From contig NZ_JBITMQ010000018.1 in NCBI RefSeq assembly GCF_044466355.1, forward strand, positions 1 through 64,000: a DNA stretch of 64,000 nucleotides, in the 5' to 3' direction. Of the stretch, positions 1-7,602 are shown piece after piece (positions within the stretch are counted from its first letter, which is position 1; each line of letters starts with the position of its first letter). The notes beneath the pieces were generated by a model that was not told the origin of the DNA, did no database searches, and saw only the letters and a program-made list of their open reading frames with translations. A program made the translations under genes and the position numbers. Source of the stretch: Actinophytocola sp044466355. GTDB taxonomy: Bacteria; Actinomycetota; Actinomycetes; Mycobacteriales; Pseudonocardiaceae.

Positions 1-39
1 CCCACAGACCCAAGACGAGTGCCCTATGAAACCTAGGCC

Positions 40-85
40 AACCGTCAACCATCACCTGGGATCGAACCGTCAAGCATCAGGTGGG
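40..85. repeat. Pair of 25-bp-spaced direct repeats at left edge
   Basis: AACCGTCAA-n-CATCA-nn-TGGG occurs at 40-60 and again at 65-85, matching at 18 of 21 positions with a 25-bp period. It lies in the non-coding 174 bp downstream of the DUF262 gene. A CCTAGG core like that in the AICE operators is just upstream (about 32-37). It could be an operator, iteron or terminus-associated repeat; the function is unknown and the left end of the element is not in the window. Confidence 0.35.
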
Positions 86-174
86 ACTAGACAACTCACT
101 GCTCCTCGTCGCTGCAGACTCTTCTCCAACAGGCGGGCAGCCCAGGAGGGATGGTTCACCTCGAGGGCCGAATG

Positions 175-1965
175 CTAGGAGAACCTGTTGAAGAGGCGGC
201 CGACTTCACGAGGAGGAACTTCCCGGGTGCTCGGACCTTGGCGCTCGTACCATTTATCGCGGTACGTGACGGGATGGGTAAGAGCATGAATCGGTAACAT
301 AAGAACCAGGCGACCGTAGTATCTGGCTGGCCTCATCTGCCTAACAACGTTTGCCGCCAATTCCGGGTCAAGTTCGGAATTCTTGATCCGTTCGGTCAAG
401 AATGTAAGATAGCCGTCGATAGTACCGCCGTGCTTTGACGTCTCGTTGTCTACACCTGTGATGTAGAATCCATGTTGAGACATCAACGGCAAGTCGTAGA
501 TATGCTTCACGCGCTCCGCATCTTCTCTATCGTCGGAGATTCCGATAATGACATATCCTGTTGCATTCGATCCTTCATTTGCGATTGCCGAGATAGTTTG
601 CAAGATACGGTCTAGCAGTCTTTCGTTTAGTTCGGCTGCAGCGTCAAGGTTGTGTAGACCTTGCTTAAGTTCGAAGAGACTGTGTTCTGCCAGGGCCGCA
701 GTCAAAAGACGCTGAATCTTAGCCTCATTGGGTTCAAGCAATAGATCTCGGTCGCCACTCGAAAGGGCCGTGTGGTCTCGGAGCAGATCAGCGACAGCTG
801 CAATGTTGATCCGCTTATTCTCAGCTGACCATGTGCCGCCACCGCCCGTAATATTTAGAACCCGATCTCCCGAACCATCTAGTGATTTGATGACCTGAGG
901 CAGATTGATGATCTCACGATTTTCCTTGATGAGCAGCGTGTAAAGAGCAAGGAAGATAGACTCATAATAGCGTGGAACGCGTTGCCTAGGAGATTTGAAG
1001 ACGAGTTGGGCAAAATTCTTGCCAGCTGTTTTCAAGATTTTTTCTAGAACACCGTGCACGTACTCGAATCGTTGCCGGATTAGCTCAGGGTTGTCGCGCT
1101 GTATCGCGGTCTCGACGCGCTCACTCCGTCGCTCAGAGGTGTCTACTCCAGTGAGTCCGTAGTATGAATCTAGCACTTCCGAGTGATATCGCGGTGTCGT
1201 ATCGAGGATCATTGTCGCTAGCAGGTCGGCGACGATCTCTTCATCTCGTGACTCGCGGACCTGGTCCTTCTCTAAAATTTTGTGACGCACCCAGAATACG
1301 TCATCTATGTATATCCCTTGCCCATCCTTGTCACTTGAAATGCTAATTGCCGGCATAGCCGTCAACTTAACCAGGTCTCGAATAGACGAGTCGCCGCGAA
1401 TAAAGGAGGACACTTCCCTAACTAGGTCGGAAAAATTTGAAACGGCGCCCGCTTGTCTAATCTCTTGGCGCGAAAGATAGCGCCCATTCGAATTTATTCG
1501 TCGAAACACTTCCTCCACAAGGGCTTCGCCTGGAGTCCGATAAGTCGACATGGGAAGTACGTAGTTTGCGATACGTACGCAATCAGTTCGCGCAAGCTTT
1601 GGTTCACGCTGAATAAGAAGGCCGTCATCCCTTCGAAGCTTAGTTTCTGCCAGCGTTTCAAGGTCGAAGTATTTACCATCGAGCGGATAGGCATTCTCGA
1701 TGAAAGAGAAGATCGCATTCAGTCGCTGTAGGCCGTCGATGATTTCGAATACGGGTTGTTCGTCGACGAGCCGTTCTGCGGTTAGAACTAGAGGGACCGG
1801 CAATTGCTTCTGCAGCGAATCGATGAACGCTTGCTTCTCCGGCAGAATCCAAACAAGCTTGCGCTGATAGCGTCGATTCACAACAAACGAGTTATTGACA
1901 TAGCTGTTATACAGTGTTTGTACATTTTCGCCACGAACTATCAGATTGCTGCTGAGCTCAGCCAT
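175..1965 (-). CDS. DUF262 / AlbA_2 (Schlafen-like) fusion protein, candidate defence gene
   Basis: This 596-residue protein has an N-terminal DUF262 (GmrS/ParB-nuclease-like) domain at about residues 25-200. The hallmark is EIIDGLQRLNAIFSF near residue 74, a DGQQR motif in which the first Gln is Leu. The C-terminal portion (about 425-590) reads like an AlbA_2/Schlafen domain: FELKQG near 430, AIANEG then GYVIIGISDD near 460-475, and a closing KWYERQGPST near 570. DUF262 proteins include the GmrSD modification-dependent nucleases and other antiphage effectors, whereas AlbA_2 domains bind or process nucleic acid, so a role in defence is inferred. The gene is clearly AT-richer than its surroundings, as expected of recently acquired cargo. 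It stands alone on the minus strand; an AGAGGA sequence precedes the ATG. The C-terminal domain call is by pattern only. Confidence 0.75.
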   Translation of the reverse strand: MAELSSNLIVRGENVQTLYNSYVNNSFVVNRRYQRKLVWILPEKQAFIDSLQKQLPVPLVLTAERLVDEQPVFEIIDGLQRLNAIFSFIENAYPLDGKYFDLETLAETKLRRDDGLLIQREPKLARTDCVRIANYVLPMSTYRTPGEALVEEVFRRINSNGRYLSRQEIRQAGAVSNFSDLVREVSSFIRGDSSIRDLVKLTAMPAISISSDKDGQGIYIDDVFWVRHKILEKDQVRESRDEEIVADLLATMILDTTPRYHSEVLDSYYGLTGVDTSERRSERVETAIQRDNPELIRQRFEYVHGVLEKILKTAGKNFAQLVFKSPRQRVPRYYESIFLALYTLLIKENREIINLPQVIKSLDGSGDRVLNITGGGGTWSAENKRINIAAVADLLRDHTALSSGDRDLLLEPNEAKIQRLLTAALAEHSLFELKQGLHNLDAAAELNERLLDRILQTISAIANEGSNATGYVIIGISDDREDAERVKHIYDLPLMSQHGFYITGVDNETSKHGGTIDGYLTFLTERIKNSELDPELAANVVRQMRPARYYGRLVLMLPIHALTHPVTYRDKWYERQGPSTREVPPREVGRLFNRFS

Positions 1966-2117
1966 GTGGTTCCTCTACCTCAATTCAGCCCTGTCGAGAT
2001 CGATCGGCGCATGGATTGTGATACCACCATGAGTCCCTCCTGCCAACCCCATTGAACTGGTTACCTGATCGTGTCGGATCGAGGAGGTTCTGTCGTGCTT
2101 CAACGACCCGTGTCGCA

Positions 2118-2822
2118 CTAATCCCCGCGAAAGGCGCCGGTTAAGAGCATCATCGTGGTGGTGATGGCAGTCGGCTGTGCGTTCGACAATGCCTCTGTCT
2201 TGCCTGGTTTGTTCGCGTAGCCGACGGAGCGGGCGTGGGCAGCACGAGCTGCCTGAATGTCAGTCGGCGAGTCGCCCACGAGCGTGCATCTGGCCGGTTG
2301 CACTTTGAGCATCGTAATCGCCTTGTCTACCAGGTGCGGGTTCGGCTTGAGCAGAGCAGAGTCCGCGTTCGCTCGCGCGGCGATCACGTCCGTGGCGGAG
2401 CGGAGGTCGTAGAAGTCGAGGTAGGCCGCAATAGCGGCGACAGAGTTGTTGCTCACGATGGCCAGCGGTCGATCTGTCAACTTCCAGCCTCGGAGGAGGT
2501 CGTGACTACCGGCCGTCGGCTTCGCGCTGCGAACGGCGTCTGCCTCCAGAGCACGAAATGCGGCGTCGACGTAGCGGACCTCTTCCTCGCCCAGAGCCGC
2601 CGCGTGGAACAGCACGACGAACGGGTCCGTGGCTTGCTCGACGTCCAGCGGAAGCTTGGAGTGGCCGCCCGCGGCAAGGACCTGACGGAGTTGGTCGGCA
2701 ACGACGTGTGCCGGAAGGCCAGCGAACAGCGAGCAGACAGGGCCGTCGAAGTCGAGAAGCAGGGCGTCGGTGGTTGCGAGGATCTCCCGTAGTGCCTCGG
2801 GGTCGTCGATGGGTGGGGTCAC
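2118..2822 (-). CDS. HAD-family hydrolase of the AICE
   Basis: A haloacid dehalogenase-type phosphatase of about 234 residues. Motif I is LLLDFDGPVCSLF, motif II is AIVSNNS, the motif III lysine is in LLKPNPH, and motif IV is LVGDSPTDI. The predicted reaction is hydrolysis of a small phosphorylated substrate, which cannot be identified from sequence. The GTG at 2822 overlaps the TGA of the upstream GntR gene (GTGA), which indicates translational coupling and is why I prefer it to an upstream ATG at 2852 lying inside the GntR gene. HAD hydrolases beside the GntR gene are common in Streptomyces and Pseudonocardiaceae AICEs. Their contribution to the element is not known to me. Confidence 0.8.
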   Translation of the reverse strand: MTPPIDDPEALREILATTDALLLDFDGPVCSLFAGLPAHVVADQLRQVLAAGGHSKLPLDVEQATDPFVVLFHAAALGEEEVRYVDAAFRALEADAVRSAKPTAGSHDLLRGWKLTDRPLAIVSNNSVAAIAAYLDFYDLRSATDVIAARANADSALLKPNPHLVDKAITMLKVQPARCTLVGDSPTDIQAARAAHARSVGYANKPGKTEALSNAQPTAITTTMMLLTGAFRGD

Positions 2823-3661
2823 GGGGTGAACTCCGTGGAGACGGTGTTCCACATGCTGTCGAACCAGGTGCGGGCTTGGTCGACGTATTGGGAGCCGGTG
2901 GAGGTGTCGTCGTCGTTGGCGGAGTGGTGGAACAGGACGGCGTCTTTGCCCATGAGGTCGTAGATGGTTTGGGGTTGTTCTCCGAGGGTGAGGATGTGTT
3001 CGCGGACAGGGTAGAAACCGAAGAACGCTTCTTCGCCATTGACGATGTAGAGCTTGAACAGTGGTGCGGCGTGGTGCACGTGGACGGTTGCGCTGGCGTT
3101 CTCAACCAGGCCCAGGCTGCCCAGCTCGTTGACGGTGTCGGTGATCGCGCCGACGTAGCGGTGCATGATCCGGGTGGCGCGGGCGCGGAACTCGGGGCTG
3201 TCGCCGAGGTCGTCCGCGCGGCATGGGATCGCCAACGGCGCTGTCGTGTCCGGGATGAGGATGCGAACGGCGATGGACTTCGGGCGGAGTCGGCCGACGC
3301 GGATCTTGTCCAGCGGTTCTTGCATGGCTCCGTGCAGGGTCTCGCCGGAGAACCCGGCGAAGTCGATCGTGACTTCCTCAGCTTCGAAGGCGCGCTCGAT
3401 GTGGGGGCGGAGGCCGACTGGGCGTTCGGTGCGCTCTCGCACGAACACGCCGCTCCCCTGCCGGGACACGATCAGCCCTTCTTCGCGCAGTTCGCGTAGG
3501 GCGTTCTGGATGGTCATGGGCGCGACGTTGTACGTCTTCGCCAGCTCCTGGCGTGACGGCAACTTGTCGCCAGCGGCGAACTTCTTGGTCAGGATCGCGG
3601 CGCGCAAGGCGTTCGCGACCTGCACGTATGGCGGACGCGGGTCGTCCGGATCTAGCGCCAT
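2819..3661 (-). CDS. GntR-family transcriptional repressor (KorSA-like)
   Basis: About 280 residues. The N-terminal GntR winged helix covers residues about 8-80 (PPYVQVANALRAAIL, LPSRQELAKTYNVAP, ALRELREEGLIVSRQGSGVFV). A long C-terminal portion could bind a ligand or oligomerise. KorSA of pSAM2 represses the replication/transfer activator pra and its own gene; the same job is inferred here because the gene is divergent from the Pra-like gene and palindromes lie between them (3734-3835). The ATG at 3661 is preceded by GGAGGAGG at good spacing, so an ORF extended upstream to 3718 is not needed. It is coupled to the downstream HAD gene by a GTGA overlap. Confidence 0.85.
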   Translation of the reverse strand: MALDPDDPRPPYVQVANALRAAILTKKFAAGDKLPSRQELAKTYNVAPMTIQNALRELREEGLIVSRQGSGVFVRERTERPVGLRPHIERAFEAEEVTIDFAGFSGETLHGAMQEPLDKIRVGRLRPKSIAVRILIPDTTAPLAIPCRADDLGDSPEFRARATRIMHRYVGAITDTVNELGSLGLVENASATVHVHHAAPLFKLYIVNGEEAFFGFYPVREHILTLGEQPQTIYDLMGKDAVLFHHSANDDDTSTGSQYVDQARTWFDSMWNTVSTEFTP

Positions 3662-3733
3662 GTCGCCTCCTCCGGCAGCACAAGCGTGCTGCAAAGCTCT
3701 GCAAAGCGGGCAGCACAACTGTAGCTGGTGTTG

Positions 3734-3835
3734 TCTAGGCGACCTAGAGAGCTAGCCACGTCAGACCACCGCTTGACTTGTCTAGCCAGCCTGGCTTACT
3801 CTTGGATTTGTACAGGTTGCCTAGCCCAGCTAGGC
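3734..3835. promoter_or_regulatory. AICE control region: palindromic operators and promoter
   Basis: Two perfect inverted repeats with a shared core are visible: TCTAGG-CGA-CCTAGA (3734-3748) and GCCTAGC-CCA-GCTAGGC (3819-3835). A degenerate relative, TCTAGCCAGCCTGGC, lies between them (about 3781-3795). A plausible rightward promoter is TTGACT (3773-3778) with TACTCT about 18 bp downstream (3797-3802), so the middle site falls in the spacer and the right one between promoter and start codon. This suits repression by the divergent GntR protein. Binding is inferred; the palindromes are directly seen. Confidence 0.7.
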
Positions 3836-3856
3836 CGGACGTCAGGAGTCATGCAG

Positions 3857-4276
3857 ATGCCAGTTGTTCCGACGCGGTTCGCGGTGGAGTTCGGGGAGGT
3901 GTTCCCGTTCGGTGCGTTTGTGCTGGGTGTGGAGCCGTCCATGGCCTTCTCCGCGGACGCCAACGCACCCAAGCAGCAGGAACGGGACAAGGAGACCGGT
4001 CAACTCGTATGGGTCGTCCGTGCGCTGGACGCCAACGAGGACGCGGCCAGGTTCGGGGCCGAGTTCAAGGTCAAGATCACGGCTGATCACCAGCCGGTGC
4101 CGCCCGAGAAGCTGCCGGGGTTCCCGTTCCCGCCGGTCGAGTTCGACGGGCTGACCATCACGCCCTACGCCAACAACAAGGGCCGGATCGCGCACAGCTT
4201 CCGGGCCAAGGGCATGCAGGCGCCGGGCGGCACGGCGCGCAAGCCTGCTCCGGCCCGTGAGCCGAAGGCGGCGTGA
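3857..4276 (+). CDS. Pra-like plasmid replication/integration/excision activator
   Basis: A 139-residue protein with the layout of the actinomycete family annotated as plasmid replication, integration and excision activators: FGEVFPFGAFVLG near the start, RDKETG and VWVVRALDA in the middle, a conserved PPEKLPGFPFPPVEFDGLTI block, and SFRAKGM near the end. In pSAM2, Pra switches on the rep-xis-int operon when repression is lifted. The ATG at 3857 sits 8 nt after AGGAG; another in-frame ATG at 3851 is only 2 nt from it. It is the first gene of the long plus-strand AICE operon and lies directly downstream of the operators. Assignment is by recalled family pattern. Confidence 0.7.
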   Translation: MPVVPTRFAVEFGEVFPFGAFVLGVEPSMAFSADANAPKQQERDKETGQLVWVVRALDANEDAARFGAEFKVKITADHQPVPPEKLPGFPFPPVEFDGLTITPYANNKGRIAHSFRAKGMQAPGGTARKPAPAREPKAA

Positions 4277-4563
4277 TCACCATGCGGGCGTCTCGGGAAG
4301 CGGTCGCCCGCTGGAACACCGCCTATGCCGAGCAGACGGCGGCGCTGTTCGCGGCTCAACGCGCCAAGCCAAGAGACGTGGCAGCGATCCGCCGTCTTGC
4401 TCGGGCCTATCACGACGTGGCCGAAGCGTGGCGGGGTCTGGCCGGAGAGCTGGCCATCCCGCTGTGGGCACGTCACGCGGCTGCGGTTGCCGCCGAGGAG
4501 TTCGACCGGCGCGCGGTCGTCGAAGCCGCCCGCATCGGTCCACCACCAAGCAAGGAGTTGTGA
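4273..4563 (+). CDS. Small AICE protein, function unknown
   Basis: A 96-residue, Ala/Arg-rich and probably all-helical protein. The GTG at 4273 overlaps the TGA of the Pra-like gene (GTGA), indicating translational coupling; an in-frame ATG at 4282 is an alternative. No known motif, signal peptide or membrane segment is visible. It resembles the many short helical orphans found between the activator and the transfer genes of AICEs. No function is assigned. Confidence 0.65.
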   Translation: MITMRASREAVARWNTAYAEQTAALFAAQRAKPRDVAAIRRLARAYHDVAEAWRGLAGELAIPLWARHAAAVAAEEFDRRAVVEAARIGPPPSKEL

Positions 4564-4566
4564 GAA

Positions 4567-4860
4567 GTGGCGTTCAACGTGTCGTGTTCGCCCGGCAATG
4601 ACGCGACGGCCGCGTTCATGCGGGTCACGCCGCAGCTACCGGCGCTGGTCCTCTACCTGGACCCGGTGAACCTCGCGATCCAGTTGCCGCCGTTCCCCGG
4701 CGGGACGCTCGTGTTGGCGAAGTTCTGCCGGGAGCTGGCGCGCGAGGCCGCGAAGCTGGCTGCCGAGATCGACCCGGACGGCGAACCCGCTCCGCCGGAA
4801 CGTGCGCCCCGACATCGGCTGGTGACCGGTGATGACGGTGATTCTGGTGGTGGGTACTGA
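4567..4860 (+). CDS. Small AICE protein, function unknown
   Basis: A 97-residue protein starting at GTG 4567, with AAGGAG about 9 nt upstream inside the end of the preceding gene. The middle (LVLYLDPVNLAIQLPPFPGG) looks like a short beta-rich fold, followed by an amphipathic helix (LAKFCRELAREAAKLAAEI) and a charged, disordered tail. The last base of its stop codon is the first base of the next ATG. It probably belongs to a recurrent AICE family of unknown role. Confidence 0.65.
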   Translation: MAFNVSCSPGNDATAAFMRVTPQLPALVLYLDPVNLAIQLPPFPGGTLVLAKFCRELAREAAKLAAEIDPDGEPAPPERAPRHRLVTGDDGDSGGGY

Positions 4861-5108
4861 TGGGTCGGTGTCAGCTCGTGCCGTCGTCGGTGGCTGAGGC
4901 GCATGAGGTGTTGTGGCGACGCAGGCCAGCCCATGACGCGGCTCCTGCCGAGTGGGCAGCGTTTCACCGGCGCAGTGCGGAGGTGTACGCGGCGGCGGCG
5001 AAGGTCGACGTGCCGAATCGGCAGGAGGCGTCGCAGTACGCGGTGTTCGCGATCAGGCGGGCTCGGGAGATCGAGCACCGGCTCAACCCAGACGGTGATG
5101 ACGAGTGA
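4860..5108 (+). CDS. Small helical protein (AMED_5909-like), AICE operon
   Basis: An 82-residue helical protein with repeated aromatic and Arg/Glu positions (EVLWRRRPAHDAAPAEWAAFHRRSAEVYAAAA). This pattern resembles a short family seen in Amycolatopsis and relatives under the name AMED_5909; that link is from memory and tentative. The ATG shares its A with the previous stop codon, and its own TGA is overlapped by the GTG of the XRE regulator, so the set is tightly coupled. Confidence 0.6.
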   Translation: MGRCQLVPSSVAEAHEVLWRRRPAHDAAPAEWAAFHRRSAEVYAAAAKVDVPNRQEASQYAVFAIRRAREIEHRLNPDGDDE

Positions 5109-5647
5109 CCGGGGCAACGGAGGCGTTGGCCGAGTCACTGGAAACCGCGGTCACTCGGGCAGTGGGCGAAGAGTTGCGGCGCGTACGTGAGGCTCGCGGC
5201 TGGTCACGCGCACACTTCGTGAAGCGGTTGCCGTCAGGTATCGGTGACAGGACCCTTCTCGCGTATGAGCACGGCGTCCGTCAGCTGACCCTGTCCCGCT
5301 TGACTGAGCTGGCCGAGGCCCTGGAGGTCGATCCGGCGACGGTTGTCGCACGCGGGCTCCAGCGAGCACGTCGGCACCTGGACCAGCTGACGTTGCACGT
5401 CGACCTGCCCGCGCTGCTGAACCATGACGGCGCAGGCCGGGGCAAGTTCCGGCCGATGATCCAGTGGGCACGCAACGCCCTCATCGAGAACCCGCACGGG
5501 GTCGCGGAGATCGACGTCAAGGTTGTGCGCAACCTCGCACTGTTCGCGGGCTGTTCACACCGGGAACTGGCCGAGTACCTGGCCCAGTTCACCCCGCCGC
5601 CCGGTGACATCGAGGACGAGGAGAACCCGGACGAGCGGCCGCAGTAG
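5105..5647 (+). CDS. XRE-type helix-turn-helix regulator
   Basis: A 180-residue protein with a Cro/C1-type helix-turn-helix at residues about 20-78 (ELRRVREARGWSRAHFVKRL, then RTLLAYEHGVRQLTLSRLTELAEALEVDP). A C-terminal helical region of about 90 residues follows, with an acidic tail. The GTG at 5105 overlaps the upstream TGA. As a DNA-binding protein at the end of the early operon and just before the transfer gene, it is a likely second regulator of transfer or replication. Its target is unknown. Confidence 0.75.
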   Translation: MTGATEALAESLETAVTRAVGEELRRVREARGWSRAHFVKRLPSGIGDRTLLAYEHGVRQLTLSRLTELAEALEVDPATVVARGLQRARRHLDQLTLHVDLPALLNHDGAGRGKFRPMIQWARNALIENPHGVAEIDVKVVRNLALFAGCSHRELAEYLAQFTPPPGDIEDEENPDERPQ

Positions 5648-5685
5648 ACGCAGACGTTCAACAACTAATTCCTGAGTAGACACAA

Positions 5686-5791
5686 CACACGCGGGGTCGT
5701 GTGGCGATGGCGCACGCCTTGGTGCGGGTCGCTGATCCCGTAGGCGCAGAAGCGGAATCTCTCGGTCTGGCAACCTTTTCCGCTCCTGCGC
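5686..5791. promoter_or_regulatory. Two hairpins upstream of the transfer gene (regulatory or clt candidate)
   Basis: In the 163 bp between the XRE gene and the zinc-ribbon gene there is a small hairpin, CACACG-n6-CGTGTG (5686-5703). A larger one has 14-bp arms with one mismatch: GCGCAGAAGCGGAA (5744-5757) pairs with TTCCGCTCCTGCGC (5778-5791) across a 20-nt loop. Possible roles are attenuation, termination of the early transcript, or the cis locus recognised by TraB-type translocases (clt). The structures are seen; the role is speculation. Confidence 0.45.
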
Positions 5792-5811
5792 TGTCCACCC
5801 GGAGGTAGACA

Positions 5812-5979
5812 GTGAACAGGTTAGAACCATGTCCTGTGCGTGCGCCAGAGGGGGTCACCCGAACGCGGTGCGCCCGGTGTCGGCGTTTCGCTCGGCTGCT
5901 GGCTGGCGAGACCCGCTGCGCGCGGTGCGCGGGCATGCTCGCCCTGGAGTTCGCCCCGAAGCGGGGTGAGCGCCGATGA
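5812..5979 (+). CDS. 55-residue double-CxxC zinc-ribbon protein upstream of traB
   Basis: A very short gene supported by context. GTG 5812 has a strong GGAGG six nt upstream (5801-5805), and its stop overlaps the traB start (ATGA at 5976-5979). The product ends in TRCARCRRFARLLAGETRC followed by ARC, giving two CxxC knuckles 15-20 residues apart, as in small zinc ribbons, with many Arg residues for nucleic-acid contact. Translational coupling to traB suggests a role in transfer or its regulation. Small zinc-finger proteins next to Tra/Spd genes are known in actinomycete plasmids, but I cannot name a homologue. Confidence 0.65.
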   Translation: MNRLEPCPVRAPEGVTRTRCARCRRFARLLAGETRCARCAGMLALEFAPKRGERR

Positions 5980-7574
5980 ACGCGCAAGCTATCGCAACGC
6001 TCGCGCTCGCCGGTGGTGCGATCGCGGTCGTCGTATGGCTGCTGAACAAGATCGGTCGCGCACTGACGGCGGTCCTGGAAGCCCTGGCGACAGTCGCGAT
6101 GGTGCTCGTCGCCGTGTGGTTGCTGGTCAAGACGGTGTACTTCGTGGTCAAGGCTGCGGTGACCCACTGGCGCACCACACTCGGCGGCACCCTCCTCGCC
6201 GGGTGGCTGTGGTGGTGGGGCTGGCTGCCCGTCACCGGCACCCTCCTGGCCGTCGCCGTTGTGCTGCTGGTGTGGCGGTGGCGTCACCGGCTCTCGTTCG
6301 AGACCTGGGCGGGCCGTTGGCTGCGGTCGTGGTGGCAGCGCTGGGCCGTGTACGCGCGGAAGCTGCCCGGTTGGTTGCGTGCCTGCGGTCTGACCGTGCT
6401 GGATGCGGACCGGCCGATCGTGGTCACCGCGAACCCGTTGGGGCGTAACAAGGTTCGGCGTCAGCCCAAGCAGCGGGCGGACCAGGTGCCGAAGGTGCTG
6501 CGGGTGCGGTCAGGAGCGTCGTGGGATGAGGTACGGGTGCGGCTCGTGCCCGGCCAGAAACCCGAGGACTTCGACGACGCCGCTCGCGCGCTCGCGGTGG
6601 CTCGTGGGGTGACGCGGTGCCAGGTGCGGGAGCTGTCGCCGAACGTCGTGTCGATCGACTTCCAGCGGCGTAACCTCCTCGCGCAGACCGTGCACTGCAT
6701 CGACCTCGCCGACCTGGCCGACGTGCCCGGCACCGACATCGACCTCACCAAGGTGTGGAGCGGACGCACCGACTACGGCGTCGACTGGCACCAGTCCCTC
6801 ACCGGCTCGCACACCCTCCACGCCGGGGTGACCGGCGCGGGCAAGGGCGCGCAGATGTGGTGCCCACTGGTGTCCATCGCCCCGGCCATCCGTGACGGTC
6901 TGGTCCGGGTGTCCGGCATCGACCCCAAGGGGATGGAGCTGGCGTATGGCCGCCGGATCTTCCACCGCTACGCGGTCACCGGCAAAGACGCGCTGGCGCT
7001 GCTGGATGACCTCATCGGCGTCATGGACCGGCGCAAAGCCGAGTTCGCCGGGCGGCTGCGGTCCGTGCCGATCTCGCGTGAGCACCCGCTAGAGATCGTG
7101 GAGTTCGACGAGATCGGCGCGTTGATCCGCTACATCGGGGACCGCAAGCTGCGGGAAGCGATCACGGAGCGGGTGGCGCTGCTGACCACCCAGGGGCGGG
7201 CGCTGGGCTGCACCGTGCGCGGCTACGTCCAGGAACCCACCAAAGACACCGTCCCCGTCCGGGAGCTGTTCCCCCGCCGCATCTGCCTCCGCGTGGCCAC
7301 CAAGTCGCACGTCGGCATGGTCCTCGGCGACCAAGCCTACGAACGCGGCGCGTGGGCCAACCGCATCGGCGAAGGCGAACCCGGCGTCGGCTACCTGTTC
7401 GGCGAAGGCATCCGCGAACCCCTGCGCGTACGCGGCGGCTGGGTGCCCGACGAGGTAATCAAAGACCTCGAAGCCTTCGTCACCGGCACCACTCCGCCGA
7501 GTCGGCCCGGCACGGTCCACACCTTCCCTGCCTTCCGCAGTGCACGCGACAACGCGCCCGGCGGCGCGGCCTAA
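5976..7574 (+). CDS. traB: FtsK/SpoIIIE-type conjugal DNA translocase (TraB-like)
   Basis: A 532-residue protein with several membrane helices in the first about 110 residues (IATLALAGGAIAVVVWLL, TVAMVLVAVWLLVKTVYFVV, TLLAVAVVLLVWRW). A cytosolic FtsK/SpoIIIE ATPase domain follows: Walker A GVTGAGKG near residue 284, Walker B EIVEFDEIGAL near 372, and a TQGRALGCTV block near 408. Streptomyces TraB proteins form a hexameric pore and move double-stranded DNA between mycelia, and the domain order fits that. It starts with an ATGA overlap to the zinc-ribbon gene and is followed by a small gene and the replication initiator. Confidence 0.88.
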   Translation: MNAQAIATLALAGGAIAVVVWLLNKIGRALTAVLEALATVAMVLVAVWLLVKTVYFVVKAAVTHWRTTLGGTLLAGWLWWWGWLPVTGTLLAVAVVLLVWRWRHRLSFETWAGRWLRSWWQRWAVYARKLPGWLRACGLTVLDADRPIVVTANPLGRNKVRRQPKQRADQVPKVLRVRSGASWDEVRVRLVPGQKPEDFDDAARALAVARGVTRCQVRELSPNVVSIDFQRRNLLAQTVHCIDLADLADVPGTDIDLTKVWSGRTDYGVDWHQSLTGSHTLHAGVTGAGKGAQMWCPLVSIAPAIRDGLVRVSGIDPKGMELAYGRRIFHRYAVTGKDALALLDDLIGVMDRRKAEFAGRLRSVPISREHPLEIVEFDEIGALIRYIGDRKLREAITERVALLTTQGRALGCTVRGYVQEPTKDTVPVRELFPRRICLRVATKSHVGMVLGDQAYERGAWANRIGEGEPGVGYLFGEGIREPLRVRGGWVPDEVIKDLEAFVTGTTPPSRPGTVHTFPAFRSARDNAPGGAA

Positions 7575-7602
7575 ACCCATTGTCTTGAAAGGACTTCTCG
7601 CG

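Noticed and set aside
2235..2792. Plus-strand frame antisense to the HAD gene
   Set aside because: The minus strand encodes all four HAD motifs; the plus-strand frame has a random-like composition and no start signals.
4567..4860. Possible toxin-antitoxin pair formed with the neighbouring small AICE genes
   Set aside because: No toxin or antitoxin fold is recognisable; the overlapping small genes look like ordinary AICE operon members.
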